Origin: JAJYKC01 sp963823105
GTDB lineage: Bacteria; Acidobacteriota; Terriglobia; Bryobacterales; Bryobacteraceae
Assembly (NCBI GenBank): GCA_963823105.1
Contig: CAWGKC010000005.1
Span: forward strand, 1,054,001 to 1,118,000
Length of the DNA stretch: 64,000 nucleotides
Reading direction: 5' to 3'
Below, piece after piece: positions 8,736 to 18,255 of the stretch. The position numbers were made by a program, and so were the translations under genes. The notes under the pieces were generated by a model. That model had not been told where the DNA came from and searched no databases. It saw only the letters and a program-made list of their open reading frames with translations. The first letter of the stretch is position 1. Each line of letters opens with the position of its first letter.

Positions 8736-10418
8736 ATGACCGAACCGATTAAGTCTCCCGAAACGGGCCATTCCGCGGCGCTGCTGGTTGTGAATCCGTC
8801 GGGCAACCGCAACCGGCGGGCGCTCGACACCTTGCCGTTTCTGATCGGGCGCCAAGCCGGGAATCATCTGGTCCTGCGCGACAACCGCATCTCGCGCAAT
8901 CACGCGCGGATTGTCGAAGAGGACGGCGGGTTTTACGTGGAGGATCTCAACAGCCGTCACGGAGTCCACGTGAACGGCCAGGCGGTGACGCGGGCGCGGC
9001 TGGCCGATTCCGACCGCATCGACTTCGGGATCGGCGATTCCTATAAGTTGATCTTCACGCTGCAGGACGGAGAGATCCAGCGCCTCCTTGGCCAAATGAA
9101 CGCCTCGCCGCAAGTGGCCGGCCCGGGGGCGAGCAATCTGGTGAAACTGCGCGCGCTGGTGGAGGTGGCGCGGACGCTGCAGGCGTCGCTGTCGACCGAG
9201 GACGTGCTGGCCGCGGTGATCGACGCCGGGCTGGCCGTGACTGGGTCCGAGCGCGGCTTTCTGTTTCTGCGCGACGGCGACGAATTGGAGATGCGGGTGG
9301 CGCGGGACCGGAACGGCGCGCCGCTGTCGGAGGGCGATCTGAAGGTGCCCACGTCGTTGTTAAAGCGGGCGTTGAACTCCCGGCGGGAATTGCTGTCGAT
9401 GAGTTTCGATCCGGAGGGGCCGGAGACGGCGCGCGCCGAAAATACCATCGCCGGGTTGGAGCTGCGCAGCGTCGTTTGCGTACCCCTTGTAAAGGTTCGC
9501 ACCGGTTCCGCCGATGACACGCTTATGGCGACTGTCAGCGACAGCGCCGGGCTGATTTACATGGATTCCAGGCTCGCCCCGGCCGATCTTTCCTCCGGCA
9601 ACAGGGAGCTTCTGCAGACGCTCGCGCTCGAGGCTTCTACTATTTTAGAAAACGCCCGCCTGCTCGAAGAAGAGCGCGCCAAACAGCGGATGGAAGAAGA
9701 GCTGAACGTGGCGCGCAACATTCAGCGCGGGCTGTTGCCGGGGACGCTGCCCACCGAGGGTTGGTTCCGGGCGGCGGGCGCAAGCTGGGCCTCGCACGAA
9801 GTAGGCGGGGATTATTTCGACGTCCAGCCCTACGGAGACGGCGGCTGGATGTCCGTGATCGCCGACGTATCGGGCAAGGGGGTAAGCTCGGCGTTGTTGG
9901 CCGCGCTGCTGCAAGGGGCGTTCCTGCTGGGTTCGGAGTCCTCGCTTCCGATTCCGGAGATGCTGTCGCGCATCAATCACTTTTTGAATTCGCGGACGAA
10001 GGGCGAGAAATACGCCACGTTGTTCTATTGCGTACTGGAGCGCGATGGGTTGTTGCGCTGGTCCAATGCGGGGCATCCGGCGCCGGTGCTGGTGCATTCG
10101 GACGGCAGCACGCTGGAACTGGAGCCGGGCGGGTTGCCCGTGGGTATGCTGCCGGAAGCCGAGTATGGGGTGGAGGAGGCGCGGCTGCGGCCGGGCGACA
10201 AACTGGTCATTTACAGCGATGGGCTTTCGGAAGCGCAGGACGAGGAAGGCCGCTACTTCGGGGCCGCGGCCGTGCGAAAAATCGCCAGCCGGTATGCCAA
10301 GGCCGGTTGCGGAGAGCTGCACGCGGCGCTGCACGAAGCGGTGGAGAAATTCACCGGGGATTCGTTGCTGGCGGACGACATCACGTTGGTGGTGCTGGAA
10401 TATAGCCCGGATTCTTAG
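8736..10418 (+). CDS. FHA-GAF-SpoIIE (RsbU-type) PPM serine phosphatase
   Basis: A 560-residue signalling protein. Residues about 25-100 are an FHA phosphothreonine-binding domain (LIGRQAGNHLVLRDN, ISRNHARI, LNSRHGVHVNG). About 130-310 is a GAF-type sensor domain (VEVARTLQASLSTEDVL, SERGFLFLRDGD). About 340-560 is a SpoIIE/PP2C phosphatase (ARNIQRGLLP, VGGDYFDV, VIADVSGKGVSSALL, WSNAGHPAPVL, LVIYSDGLSEAQ, LADDITLVVLEY) with the metal-binding aspartates present. Such proteins dephosphorylate anti-sigma antagonists. Start chosen at the ATG 8736, two bases after the Fur-family stop, because the FHA fold begins there. Confidence 0.9.
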   Translation: MTEPIKSPETGHSAALLVVNPSGNRNRRALDTLPFLIGRQAGNHLVLRDNRISRNHARIVEEDGGFYVEDLNSRHGVHVNGQAVTRARLADSDRIDFGIGDSYKLIFTLQDGEIQRLLGQMNASPQVAGPGASNLVKLRALVEVARTLQASLSTEDVLAAVIDAGLAVTGSERGFLFLRDGDELEMRVARDRNGAPLSEGDLKVPTSLLKRALNSRRELLSMSFDPEGPETARAENTIAGLELRSVVCVPLVKVRTGSADDTLMATVSDSAGLIYMDSRLAPADLSSGNRELLQTLALEASTILENARLLEEERAKQRMEEELNVARNIQRGLLPGTLPTEGWFRAAGASWASHEVGGDYFDVQPYGDGGWMSVIADVSGKGVSSALLAALLQGAFLLGSESSLPIPEMLSRINHFLNSRTKGEKYATLFYCVLERDGLLRWSNAGHPAPVLVHSDGSTLELEPGGLPVGMLPEAEYGVEEARLRPGDKLVIYSDGLSEAQDEEGRYFGAAAVRKIASRYAKAGCGELHAALHEAVEKFTGDSLLADDITLVVLEYSPDS

Positions 10419-10890
10419 AAATCCCTCGCGCCCGGTTGCGGTATTCGGCCCGCGTCGCGATCACGACAAGCGCCCGAAGGGACTTCTTGATTGGTTCCGC
10501 GGCTGGATTTTTCGCGCGAACTTGCCGCGGGTGCCACCGGAAGAGGCAGACTCGGTCCTCATTCCGCGGGATCACCGTTCAAAAGGCGTCTTATTGATCT
10601 TGGATTCTTTTATGCTTTGACGCCGGGCGACGGCTGATCCAGGTCTGGGATCGTGATCAAAATCGGGATACGGAAGACGGAGATCGCCGCCGCGAATCCG
10701 ACGCCATGTTTCTCCCGATTCGCCGAATCCGCAGCGAAAGGCGCACGGAATCCCGGCGAGCTGAGAATAAGGCCGGTTTCGGAATCGGATTCGTTGAGAT
10801 CTCTCAGGGCCGCGGGCCACCTCGATTGGTCCCGCGGCGTCTCCATGCCGCATTAGAATCAGCGGTAAGATTTTAGCAGGGACAGGCAGC
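10419..10890. other. Intergenic region
   Basis: About 470 bases after the phosphatase gene. Several overlapping open frames occur on both strands but none has a recognisable motif or start context. The last part should hold the promoter of the DUF433/DUF5615 pair. Confidence 0.45.
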
Positions 10891-11133
10891 ATGACAAACA
10901 CGGACACGGGAATTGATTGGACGGCCTGCGAACTTGTCGAAAGAATCCCCGGCAAAGTATCGGGGCGGCCCGTTGTGCGTGGAACGCGCATTCTGCCGGA
11001 CGCCATTGTAAACAGCTACGACCACGGAGAAAGCCTGCCTACCATTCGCGACGATTATCCTTCGCTTTCGATCCCCCAAATTGAGCGTCTGATCGAGTTT
11101 GCCTACGCCCAACGCGGCCAGTTCCGGCCGTGA
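10891..11133 (+). CDS. DUF433 antitoxin-like protein
   Basis: An 80-residue DUF433 protein: ERIPGKVSGRPVVRGTRI followed by LPDAIVNSYDHGES, then IRDDYPSLSIPQIERLIEFAYA. DUF433 proteins have a helix-turn-helix-like fold and act as the antitoxin partner of PIN-like DUF5615 proteins. The stop overlaps the GTG start of the next gene by four bases, the translational coupling usual for toxin-antitoxin pairs. Confidence 0.85.
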   Translation: MTNTDTGIDWTACELVERIPGKVSGRPVVRGTRILPDAIVNSYDHGESLPTIRDDYPSLSIPQIERLIEFAYAQRGQFRP

Positions 11134-11465
11134 AAGTGCTGCTCGATGAGAACCTGCCACACAGACTGCGGACGAACTTGGGCAATCACGAGCTTTTCAC
11201 GGTCAGTTACATGGGCTGGTCCGGACTCAAGAACGGGGAGTTATTATCGAAAGCCGACGAGAACGGGATAGAGGTGCTCGTCACAGGCGATCAAACGCTC
11301 AATTACGAACAGAATCTTTCCCGGCGCCATCTCTCGATTGTGGCGCTGTCTTCTATTGACTGGCACATACTTAAAAACAACCTCTCCATGATCGTCGCCG
11401 CCATCGATAGAGCCGTGCCGGGATCCTTTCAGGCTCTGGACTGCGGCACCTTCAGAAGGAAGTAG
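11130..11465 (+). CDS. DUF5615 PIN-like toxin
   Basis: A 111-residue protein starting with GTG at 11130, MKVLLDENLPHRLRTNLG, the hallmark opening of DUF5615 (a PIN-like nuclease fold with the acidic DEN). A second acidic region, VLVTGDQTLNYEQN, matches the TxDxxF-like part of the fold. It would be an RNase restrained by the DUF433 partner. The frame is intact. Target RNA cannot be inferred. Confidence 0.82.
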   Translation: MKVLLDENLPHRLRTNLGNHELFTVSYMGWSGLKNGELLSKADENGIEVLVTGDQTLNYEQNLSRRHLSIVALSSIDWHILKNNLSMIVAAIDRAVPGSFQALDCGTFRRK

Positions 11466-11634
11466 GCGCCGGGAAAACACGAGCGATTCCATTGATTCAG
11501 ATGGGGAGCGTATTGCACTTCGGCCCATCTGCGGGAAACTTGCCTTGTGACTTTTGGCATGGAACTTTGCGGAGCTTGGCGGTCTGAAACACGAGGCACA
11601 CGGCAGTCGCGCATAATCGTCGTGGGCGGTTCCT

Positions 11635-14087
11635 TCACCCGTTCCGCAACGCCGTCATCGGGTCGATCCGGGTGGCGCGGCGGGCCGGCAAGTAGCTGGC
11701 GGCGAGCGCGACGGTCAGGAACAGAAGCGCGATACCGGCGAAGGTCGCCGGGTCGGCCGGACTGACGCCGAACAGCAGACTTTTCATCAAGCGAGTTAAT
11801 CCGAAGGCTCCGCCGACGCCGGCGGCGACTCCCGCCAAAACAAGGCCAAGCGCTTGTCCGACGACCAGCCGCACGATATCGCCCGAGCGCGCGCCGAGCG
11901 CCCGCCGGATGCCCACTTCCTGGGTGCGTTGGGTGACCGAGTACGCGATGACGCCGTAGATTCCAATGAGGGCCAGCAGCAGCGCGGCGGCGGCGAACGA
12001 TCCCAACAAAACGACCAGCACGCGCCGCTGGCCCACTTGCGCTTCGACTAAATCGTCCATCGTTTGGACCGAGGCGATGGGCTGATCGCGGTCCAGTTCG
12101 CGCACCTGTTCGCGAACGGCGCCGGTGAGGCGGAGCGGGTCGCCGGCCGTCCGAATCGCCAGAATCGCCGACGGCTGGGGGTTCTGCGCGAAGGCGACAT
12201 ACACGCTTTCGGGCCACGCGCTCGAATCGAGATCCTGATGCACGTTGGCGACGATTCCGACGATCTGCGCAGGTTTCTTGTTCACGCCTCCGACCCAGAG
12301 CCGCTGGCCGACGGGGTCTTGACCGGCGGGATAGGCCGGCCAAAAGCGGCGCGCCAGCGCTTCGTCGATCACGGCCACGCGCGGGGCCTCCGCCGTGTCT
12401 TGCGCGCTAAACTCTCTTCCGCGCCGGAACGGAATTTCGAGCGTGCGGAAGTATCCGGGCGTGACGATCAAAATCTTGACGATCGGGCGTTCGTTCAACC
12501 GCAGCGGCGGTTTCCCGGCGTCCTGCACGGGGGTTCCGGCATAACCCATCATCGGCAGGAACATCGCCGCCGCGGCGCTCCGGATACCCGGCAGCGGCGC
12601 GAGTTGGCGCAGGAGTTCTTGAAAGAACGACGCTCTTTTCTCATCCGTACCGTAGCGCACCGGGGGCAGGGAAATCTGCAGCGTGAGTAAGTTGGAGGGG
12701 TTAAATCCGATATCGACTCCGCGCAAGCGGGCGACGCTCTCCATCAACAGAGCCGCGCCGATGAGCAAGACGATCGAAAGCGCGATCTGACCTATCAGCA
12801 GGAGTCCGCGGACGCTCAAGCCCGGCCGATTCGACCGCGTGGCGCCTTCCTGAGCCGCGGCTTCTCCACTCGCGCGCAATACGCGGATCAAGTCGGGCCG
12901 GGACGCGCCCAGCGACGGCGCCAATCCGAACAGGACGCCCGTTGCCAGAGTGAGCGCCGCGGCGAAAGCGAGCACCGCCCAATCCATATGAATCTCTCCG
13001 GAGCGCGGCAGCTTGAAAGCGGTCATCCGTGGGATCGCGCGCAGAATCCAAGCCGCCAGCAGCACGCCCATCGCACCGCCGAATAGCGATAGCAGCACGC
13101 TTTCGGCCAGCAGTTGTCCGAACAGGCGAATCCGCGCGGCGCCGAGCGCCGACCGCACGGCCATTTCCCGCGAACGCGCCGTGGCCCGCGCCAGGAGCAG
13201 GCTGGCCACGTTGGCGCAGGCGATCAGCAGCACGAATCCCACCGCGCCGAAAAGCATCCACAGCATGGAGCGCACGGCGGCGACAAGTTCGTCTTTCATG
13301 GGCGTCACCTCCACCGGCGTCTTGGCCTTGGCGTCGAGCATCGCCGGATGCGCCAGCGCGTATTGGCGATGAAGGACCTTCAGTTCCGCGTTCGCCTGCG
13401 CGAGCGTCACTCCCGGTTTCAGACGGCCGAACACGGTCAAGAACGGGCTCGATCGCTCGGGATTGCGGAGCCATGAGCGGCCATTCCGAGGGCGCTGTCA
13501 GCCACACGTCCACGCCGGGAGAAGGAAATGAAAAGCCGGGCGGGAGCACGCCGACGATGGTGTAAGGCGTGGAGTCGAGGACCGCCGTTTTGCCGATGAT
13601 CGCCGGATCGCCCCCGTAGCGCCGCCGCCAAAGTTCGGCGCCGATCATCGCCACGGGCGGCCCGCCGGGCGAATCCTCTTCCTGGCGAAATCCGCGGCCA
13701 AGCGTTGGCTCGACGCCGAGAATCCGAAGGAAATTGGCGGAGACGCGGACGCTTTTCAGCACTTCCGGCACCGCTCCGCCGGAGAGCGTAAGGTCTCCCT
13801 GGTAAGTGAATGCGCCCAGACCGCTGAAGGAGCGCGCGCCTTCGCGCATCTCGGCAAACCGCGACGGCGTGGCGCCGCCCGAGATGCGCACCAGCCGCTC
13901 GGAATCGGGGAAGGGAAGCGGCTTCAGCAGCACGGCGTGGAGGACGGTGAACATCGCCGTGTTTCCGCCGATCGCCAGCGCCAGCGTCAGAACGGCCGGC
14001 GCCGCGAAGGCCGGATTTTTGCGCATCGTTCGCAGCGCGTAGAGCGAATCCCGCCCGATCGTCTCCAGGCGCTCCGAGCAAGTTCAT
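11635..14087 (-). pseudogene. ADOP/MacB-type ABC permease with two +1 frameshifts
   Basis: Three frames together give a normal ADOP permease of about 817 residues. It begins MNLL at 14087, shifts at about 14074, continues ERLETIGRDSLYALRTMRKN and LTLALAIGGNTAMFTVLHAV (first membrane helix), a MacB periplasmic core (TPYTIVGVLPPGFSFP), shifts again near 13470, and resumes as RNPERSSPFLTVFGRLKPG, an FtsX domain (LLIACANVASLLLARATAR), a second periplasmic core and a final FtsX domain ending PARRATRIDPMTALRNG. ADOP proteins are duplicated orphan permeases common in Acidobacteria, without their own ATPase gene. Both shifts are one extra base, so the gene may be intact in the organism. Confidence 0.8.
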
Positions 14088-14099
14088 GGATGTTTTCTC

Positions 14100-15180
14100 C
14101 TAACGTGGCGCCAGGCTGTTGCCCGCGAAGCACGCATGCACGAACTCGGGCGTGAAGGTACGCATCGTGGCTGCGGGAATGCCGGATTCATCGATCTTCA
14201 CGAACTCGAAGTGAACGGGATCGCTCCCGCCTGGTTCCACAGTCGCCACAACATAACCGTAGACGTTTGTTTCGGCCGACGCGGCTTCGCCCGCATCCGC
14301 CGGAAGAGCGTACCGTTCCGCGCCGGCGGTGCCGACGATCCATCCGGGCAGCACGCCGCCGCGCGCGCGGTTCGTAGCGGTGTTGAAGATGTTCGCCATA
14401 TAGAAGTGCGAATGGCTGGCCAGGATGTAAACCGGTTTTTTCGATACTGCGATGCATGGCGAGGATGTGATCGTAGAAAGCGGCGCCGCTCGCTTGCGGG
14501 CCCGGCGCGTCGTCCATGCTGTGATTGCTCGCGAGACTTCCTGGAAGAGCCTCGTGCATGCCGATCACCAGCGCGCGGATCGAGGGATCGGCCGCGGCGC
14601 GATCGACGCGCGCTTCGGCCCAACTGAGCTGTTTGGAGTCGAACTGGTCGAGCGAGGCGTTATCGAGATTGATGAAATCGACGCCGTCGCGCACCCAGTG
14701 GTACCAGGTGCGTATGGCGTGGTCCTTTGGATCGTCGGCGAGGCGCCGTTCGCGGATGGGCGGAGCGGCGAGCCAATCGGCGAATTGGGCGATGAAATCG
14801 GCGCGCGTCTTCGGTGGGATGAGTTCGTGGTTGCCGATGCCGAGGTAGACCGGCATCGCGCCGAAGAACGAAAGCTGGCTGTCGATAAAATCCTGCCAGG
14901 CGTTGGTTTCATAGGCGATGATGGTGGCGCCGCGGCCGGTGTGCGTTTGGCGGTAGTCCTGATCGAAATCGTAAATGGCGCGGAAATCGCCGAGGTGCCA
15001 GTAGAATTCCGCGTGATGCGCGGCCGCGCCGGCGGCGATCGCCGGCATCACCACGTCGCCGCAATTGCGCGAATCGCCGGAGACGGCGAATCGCCACAAG
15101 CCGGAGTTTTGCGCGGGCAGGGAAGCGGCGGCTGCCATCGCGTAGACCATCGTCACCACCGCCCTGCGAATCCTGTTCAT
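14100..15180 (-). pseudogene. Secreted calcineurin-like metallophosphoesterase, +1 frameshift in an A6 run
   Basis: From the ATG at 15180 a signal peptide (VVTMVYAMAAAASLPAQ) leads into metallophosphoesterase motifs in order: FAVSGDSRNCGD, WHLGDFR, YLGIGNHEL and VIGMHEAL. The last motif, ILASHSHFY, is in the next frame, which runs to the stop at 14100. The break falls at six consecutive T on the plus strand (14436-14441); five would restore IEKPVYILASHSH. The enzyme would be a periplasmic phosphomonoesterase or phosphodiesterase. It lies 12 bases upstream of the ADOP permease and starts 30 bases from the divergent BNR gene. Confidence 0.78.
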
Positions 15181-15210
15181 CGTTTTCCTCGCCCTCCCCG
15201 ATGTTTTACC

Positions 15211-18200
15211 ATGGTCCAACCGATCATGAATCCCCGCAACCGCCGGTTTCTCTTCTCGCTCCTTTTTTTCGCCTGCCTCGCGTCCGTCTCCACGCGCGCC
15301 GCCGCGCTGCCGCCCGGCTTGTTCAACGCCCTTTCGTGGCGCTCCGTCGGGCCGTTCCGCGGCGGGCGCGCCGTATCCGTCGCCGGCGTTCCGGGCAACG
15401 GGCGAACCGTTTATTTTGGCTCGGTCGGCGGAGGGATCTGGAAAACCTCCGACGCCGGGACGGTCTGGACGCCGGTGTTCGACGGCCAGAAAATCGCCTC
15501 CATCGGAGCCATCGCCGTCGCGAACTCAACGCCCGATATCGTTTACGCCGGATCGGGCGAAGCCGACATGCGCTCCGACATCGGCTTCGGCGACGGCATG
15601 TACAAATCCATCGACGCGGGCCGGACCTGGACGCATATCGGCCTCGACGGCACAATGCAGATCGGCCGGATCGTGGTCGATCCGGGAAACCCGGACATCG
15701 TTTACGCCGCCGCGCTAGGCCACGCTTACGGCGCGAACGCCGAGCGCGGCGTCTATCGCAGCAAGGACGGCGGCGCTTCGTGGACGAAGGTTCTCGACAA
15801 AGGCCCGGACATCGGCGCGGTCGACCTCGCGATGGCGATGGATAATCCGCGCGTGCTCTACGCGGCGATGTGGCACGCGCGGCGCACGCCGTGGAGCCAG
15901 TATCCACCGCGCGGCGGCGCGGGCAGCGGCTTGTTCAAATCCACCGACGGCGGTGACACCTGGACGGAGTTGACCGGCCATGGTCTGCCCGATGGAGAAC
16001 TCGGCCGCATCGGCGTTGCGGTCGCGGGAGGCGATCTTGGAAAAACCGTATACGCGCTGATCGAGTGCAAAAAATCCGGACTGTATCGCTCCAGCGACGG
16101 CGGCGCGACATGGGCGCTGGTGGGAACCGATCCCCGCATCGACAGCCGCGCCTGGTATTTCAGCACGCTCACCGTCGATCCTTCGAATCCCGATGTCGTC
16201 TACATTCCCAATGTCGCGCTGATGCGTACCCAAGACGGCGGCAAAACCTTCGACATCGTGCGCGGTGCTCCCGGCGGCGACGATTACCACCAGATCTGGG
16301 TGGACCCGGCCGATTCCGCGCACCTGGCGCTGGCGACGGACCAGGGCACCAGCATCAGCCTGGACCGCGGCAAAACGTGGAGCACCTGGTACAACCAGCC
16401 GACCGCGCAGTTTTATCACATCGCCGCCGACAATAAATTTCCCTACGCCATCTACGGCGCGCAACAGGACAGCGGAACCGCGGCCGTGCCCAGCCGCACC
16501 GATCACGGCGAAATCGGCCCGCGCGATTGGTTCCCGGCCGGAGGGAGCGAGAGCGGCTACATCGCGCCCGATCCGCTTCATCCCGATCTTTTCTACGTGG
16601 GTGGCACCTACGGCGGCATCGTGCGCCACGACATGCGCACCTCGCAATCGCAAAACATCGGGCCGTGGCCGGTGTTCTCCTTCGGCACCGACATCTCACA
16701 ACATAAATACCGCTTTACGTGGACCTCGCCGCTGGTATTCTCGCCCGCCGCGCCAGATACGCTGTATTACGGAGCGCAGGTGTTGTTGTCGACGCGCGAC
16801 GGCGGGACAAGCTGGCGCGAGATCAGCCCCGATCTCACCGGCGACACGCGGAAGAAAGGAACTCCGCCGGACAAGGCCGCGCCGGAGATCGCCAACGCGC
16901 GCGAGCGTGGCTATGGAGTTATCTACACAGTGGCGCCGTCGCCGCTCGACGCCAACGTCATTTGGACCGGCAGCGACACCGGCCTTGTGTATCTCACTCG
17001 CGATGGAGGGAAGTCCTGGCACGACGTTACGCCGCCGCGCCTCTCCGCCTGGAGCAAGATCACTCTGATCGAAGCGTCGCATTTTCATGCCGGCGAGGCC
17101 TACGCCGCCGTTGACCGGCATCGCCTCGACGATTATGCTCCGTATCTTTACCGGACGCGCGATTTCGGCAAAACATGGACGGCGGTCACTGAGGGCCTTG
17201 CCGCGCCGGCGTATTTGAACGCCATTCGCGAAGACCCCAAGCGGGCCGGGCTTCTGTTTGCCGGAACGGAGTTGGGCGTGGCCGTGTCGTTCGACGATGG
17301 CGATCATTGGCAATCGCTGCAACTGAACCTTCCCACCGTGTCGGTACGCGATCTGGTGATCCACGATGGGGACCTGGCCGTCGCGACGCACGGGCGCGCG
17401 TTTTGGATTCTCGACGATATCGCGCCGCTGCGCCAAGCGAGCGCGGAGATCGCCGCCAAGAGCGCGTGGCTCTATGCCCCGGCTCCGGCCATTCGCATGA
17501 ACCCGGAGAAATTCTCCGGCACGCCGCTGCCTCCCGAGGAACCGGCCGCGAAGAACCCGGTCGACGGCGCGTCGATCGATTATTATCTCGCCGCCGCGCC
17601 CGCCGAACCCGTCACGCTGGAGATCCTCAACGCGGGCGGCAAGCCCATCCGGCGTTTCTCGAGCGGAGCCAAGCCACCGCCGAGGCGCACGGGCCTTCCC
17701 ATCGCAGATCGATGGCTGACGCCGCCTCCGGGCTTGACCGCGAAGGCCGGCATGAACCGCTTCACCTGGGACCTTCGCTATCCCTCTCCCGGCGAGGCAG
17801 ACGACGAGGAAGCGGAGTTTTCCGGCTTCGGCGGAGGGCCGCAGGTGTTGCCGGGCACCTATCGCGTCCGGTTGACGGTGGATGGAAAGCCAATGACGCA
17901 GCCGCTCCAGGTGAAGCTGGACCCGCGCTCGTCCGCGACGGCGGCCGATCTCGAAGCGCAGTTAGCGCTGGGGTTGAAAGCCTCGGCGAAGATGCGCGAG
18001 ACCGCCGCAACCTTGCGCGCCGTGAAGGCCGCCCCCGCTTCGCCGGAGCGCGAGGCGTTGTTGCACGGGGACGAAAGCCTCGCCGCCGTAAACTCCGAAC
18101 TGGTCGCCGTGCTGGGCGTGGTGGAAAGCGCGGATCGCAAGCCGACCCTCCCGAGCCAGGCGCTCTTCGATGACGCGTCGAAAAAACTCGCCGCCGCCCA

Positions 18201-18225
18201 GGCGCGCGCGAAAGCGCTGAAATAG
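15211..18225 (+). CDS. Secreted BNR/VPS10 (sortilin-like) repeat protein
   Basis: About 1,004 residues. A signal peptide (RRFLFSLLFFACLASV, STRAAA) is followed by WRSVGPFRGGRAVSVAG, the standard opening of acidobacterial glycosyl-hydrolase/VPS10-annotated proteins. Many Asp-box-like blocks follow (KTSDAGTVWTPV, KSIDAGRTWTHI, RSKDGGASWTKV, KSTDGGDTWTEL, RSSDGGATWALV, TRDGGTSWREI, TRDGGKSWHDV), indicating a large beta-propeller. The C-terminal third has a different, Pro/Ala-rich composition ending in a coiled helix. No hydrolase residues could be assigned, so binding or scaffold roles are possible. Start could also be the ATG at 15226; a longer upstream frame is the shadow of the neighbouring gene. 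Confidence 0.85.
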   Translation: MVQPIMNPRNRRFLFSLLFFACLASVSTRAAALPPGLFNALSWRSVGPFRGGRAVSVAGVPGNGRTVYFGSVGGGIWKTSDAGTVWTPVFDGQKIASIGAIAVANSTPDIVYAGSGEADMRSDIGFGDGMYKSIDAGRTWTHIGLDGTMQIGRIVVDPGNPDIVYAAALGHAYGANAERGVYRSKDGGASWTKVLDKGPDIGAVDLAMAMDNPRVLYAAMWHARRTPWSQYPPRGGAGSGLFKSTDGGDTWTELTGHGLPDGELGRIGVAVAGGDLGKTVYALIECKKSGLYRSSDGGATWALVGTDPRIDSRAWYFSTLTVDPSNPDVVYIPNVALMRTQDGGKTFDIVRGAPGGDDYHQIWVDPADSAHLALATDQGTSISLDRGKTWSTWYNQPTAQFYHIAADNKFPYAIYGAQQDSGTAAVPSRTDHGEIGPRDWFPAGGSESGYIAPDPLHPDLFYVGGTYGGIVRHDMRTSQSQNIGPWPVFSFGTDISQHKYRFTWTSPLVFSPAAPDTLYYGAQVLLSTRDGGTSWREISPDLTGDTRKKGTPPDKAAPEIANARERGYGVIYTVAPSPLDANVIWTGSDTGLVYLTRDGGKSWHDVTPPRLSAWSKITLIEASHFHAGEAYAAVDRHRLDDYAPYLYRTRDFGKTWTAVTEGLAAPAYLNAIREDPKRAGLLFAGTELGVAVSFDDGDHWQSLQLNLPTVSVRDLVIHDGDLAVATHGRAFWILDDIAPLRQASAEIAAKSAWLYAPAPAIRMNPEKFSGTPLPPEEPAAKNPVDGASIDYYLAAAPAEPVTLEILNAGGKPIRRFSSGAKPPPRRTGLPIADRWLTPPPGLTAKAGMNRFTWDLRYPSPGEADDEEAEFSGFGGGPQVLPGTYRVRLTVDGKPMTQPLQVKLDPRSSATAADLEAQLALGLKASAKMRETAATLRAVKAAPASPEREALLHGDESLAAVNSELVAVLGVVESADRKPTLPSQALFDDASKKLAAAQARAKALK

Positions 18226-18255
18226 CGCGGCGTTCGTTCGAGCGAAAATGGAATC

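Noticed and set aside
14436..14441. A6 run in the metallophosphoesterase considered as programmed slippage
   Set aside because: No family precedent, and nine other +1 breaks outside homopolymers make a sequence error simpler; not ruled out.
14452..15210. Upstream extension of the BNR protein's frame
   Set aside because: This stretch lies over the opposing metallophosphoesterase; the signal peptide begins only after 15211.
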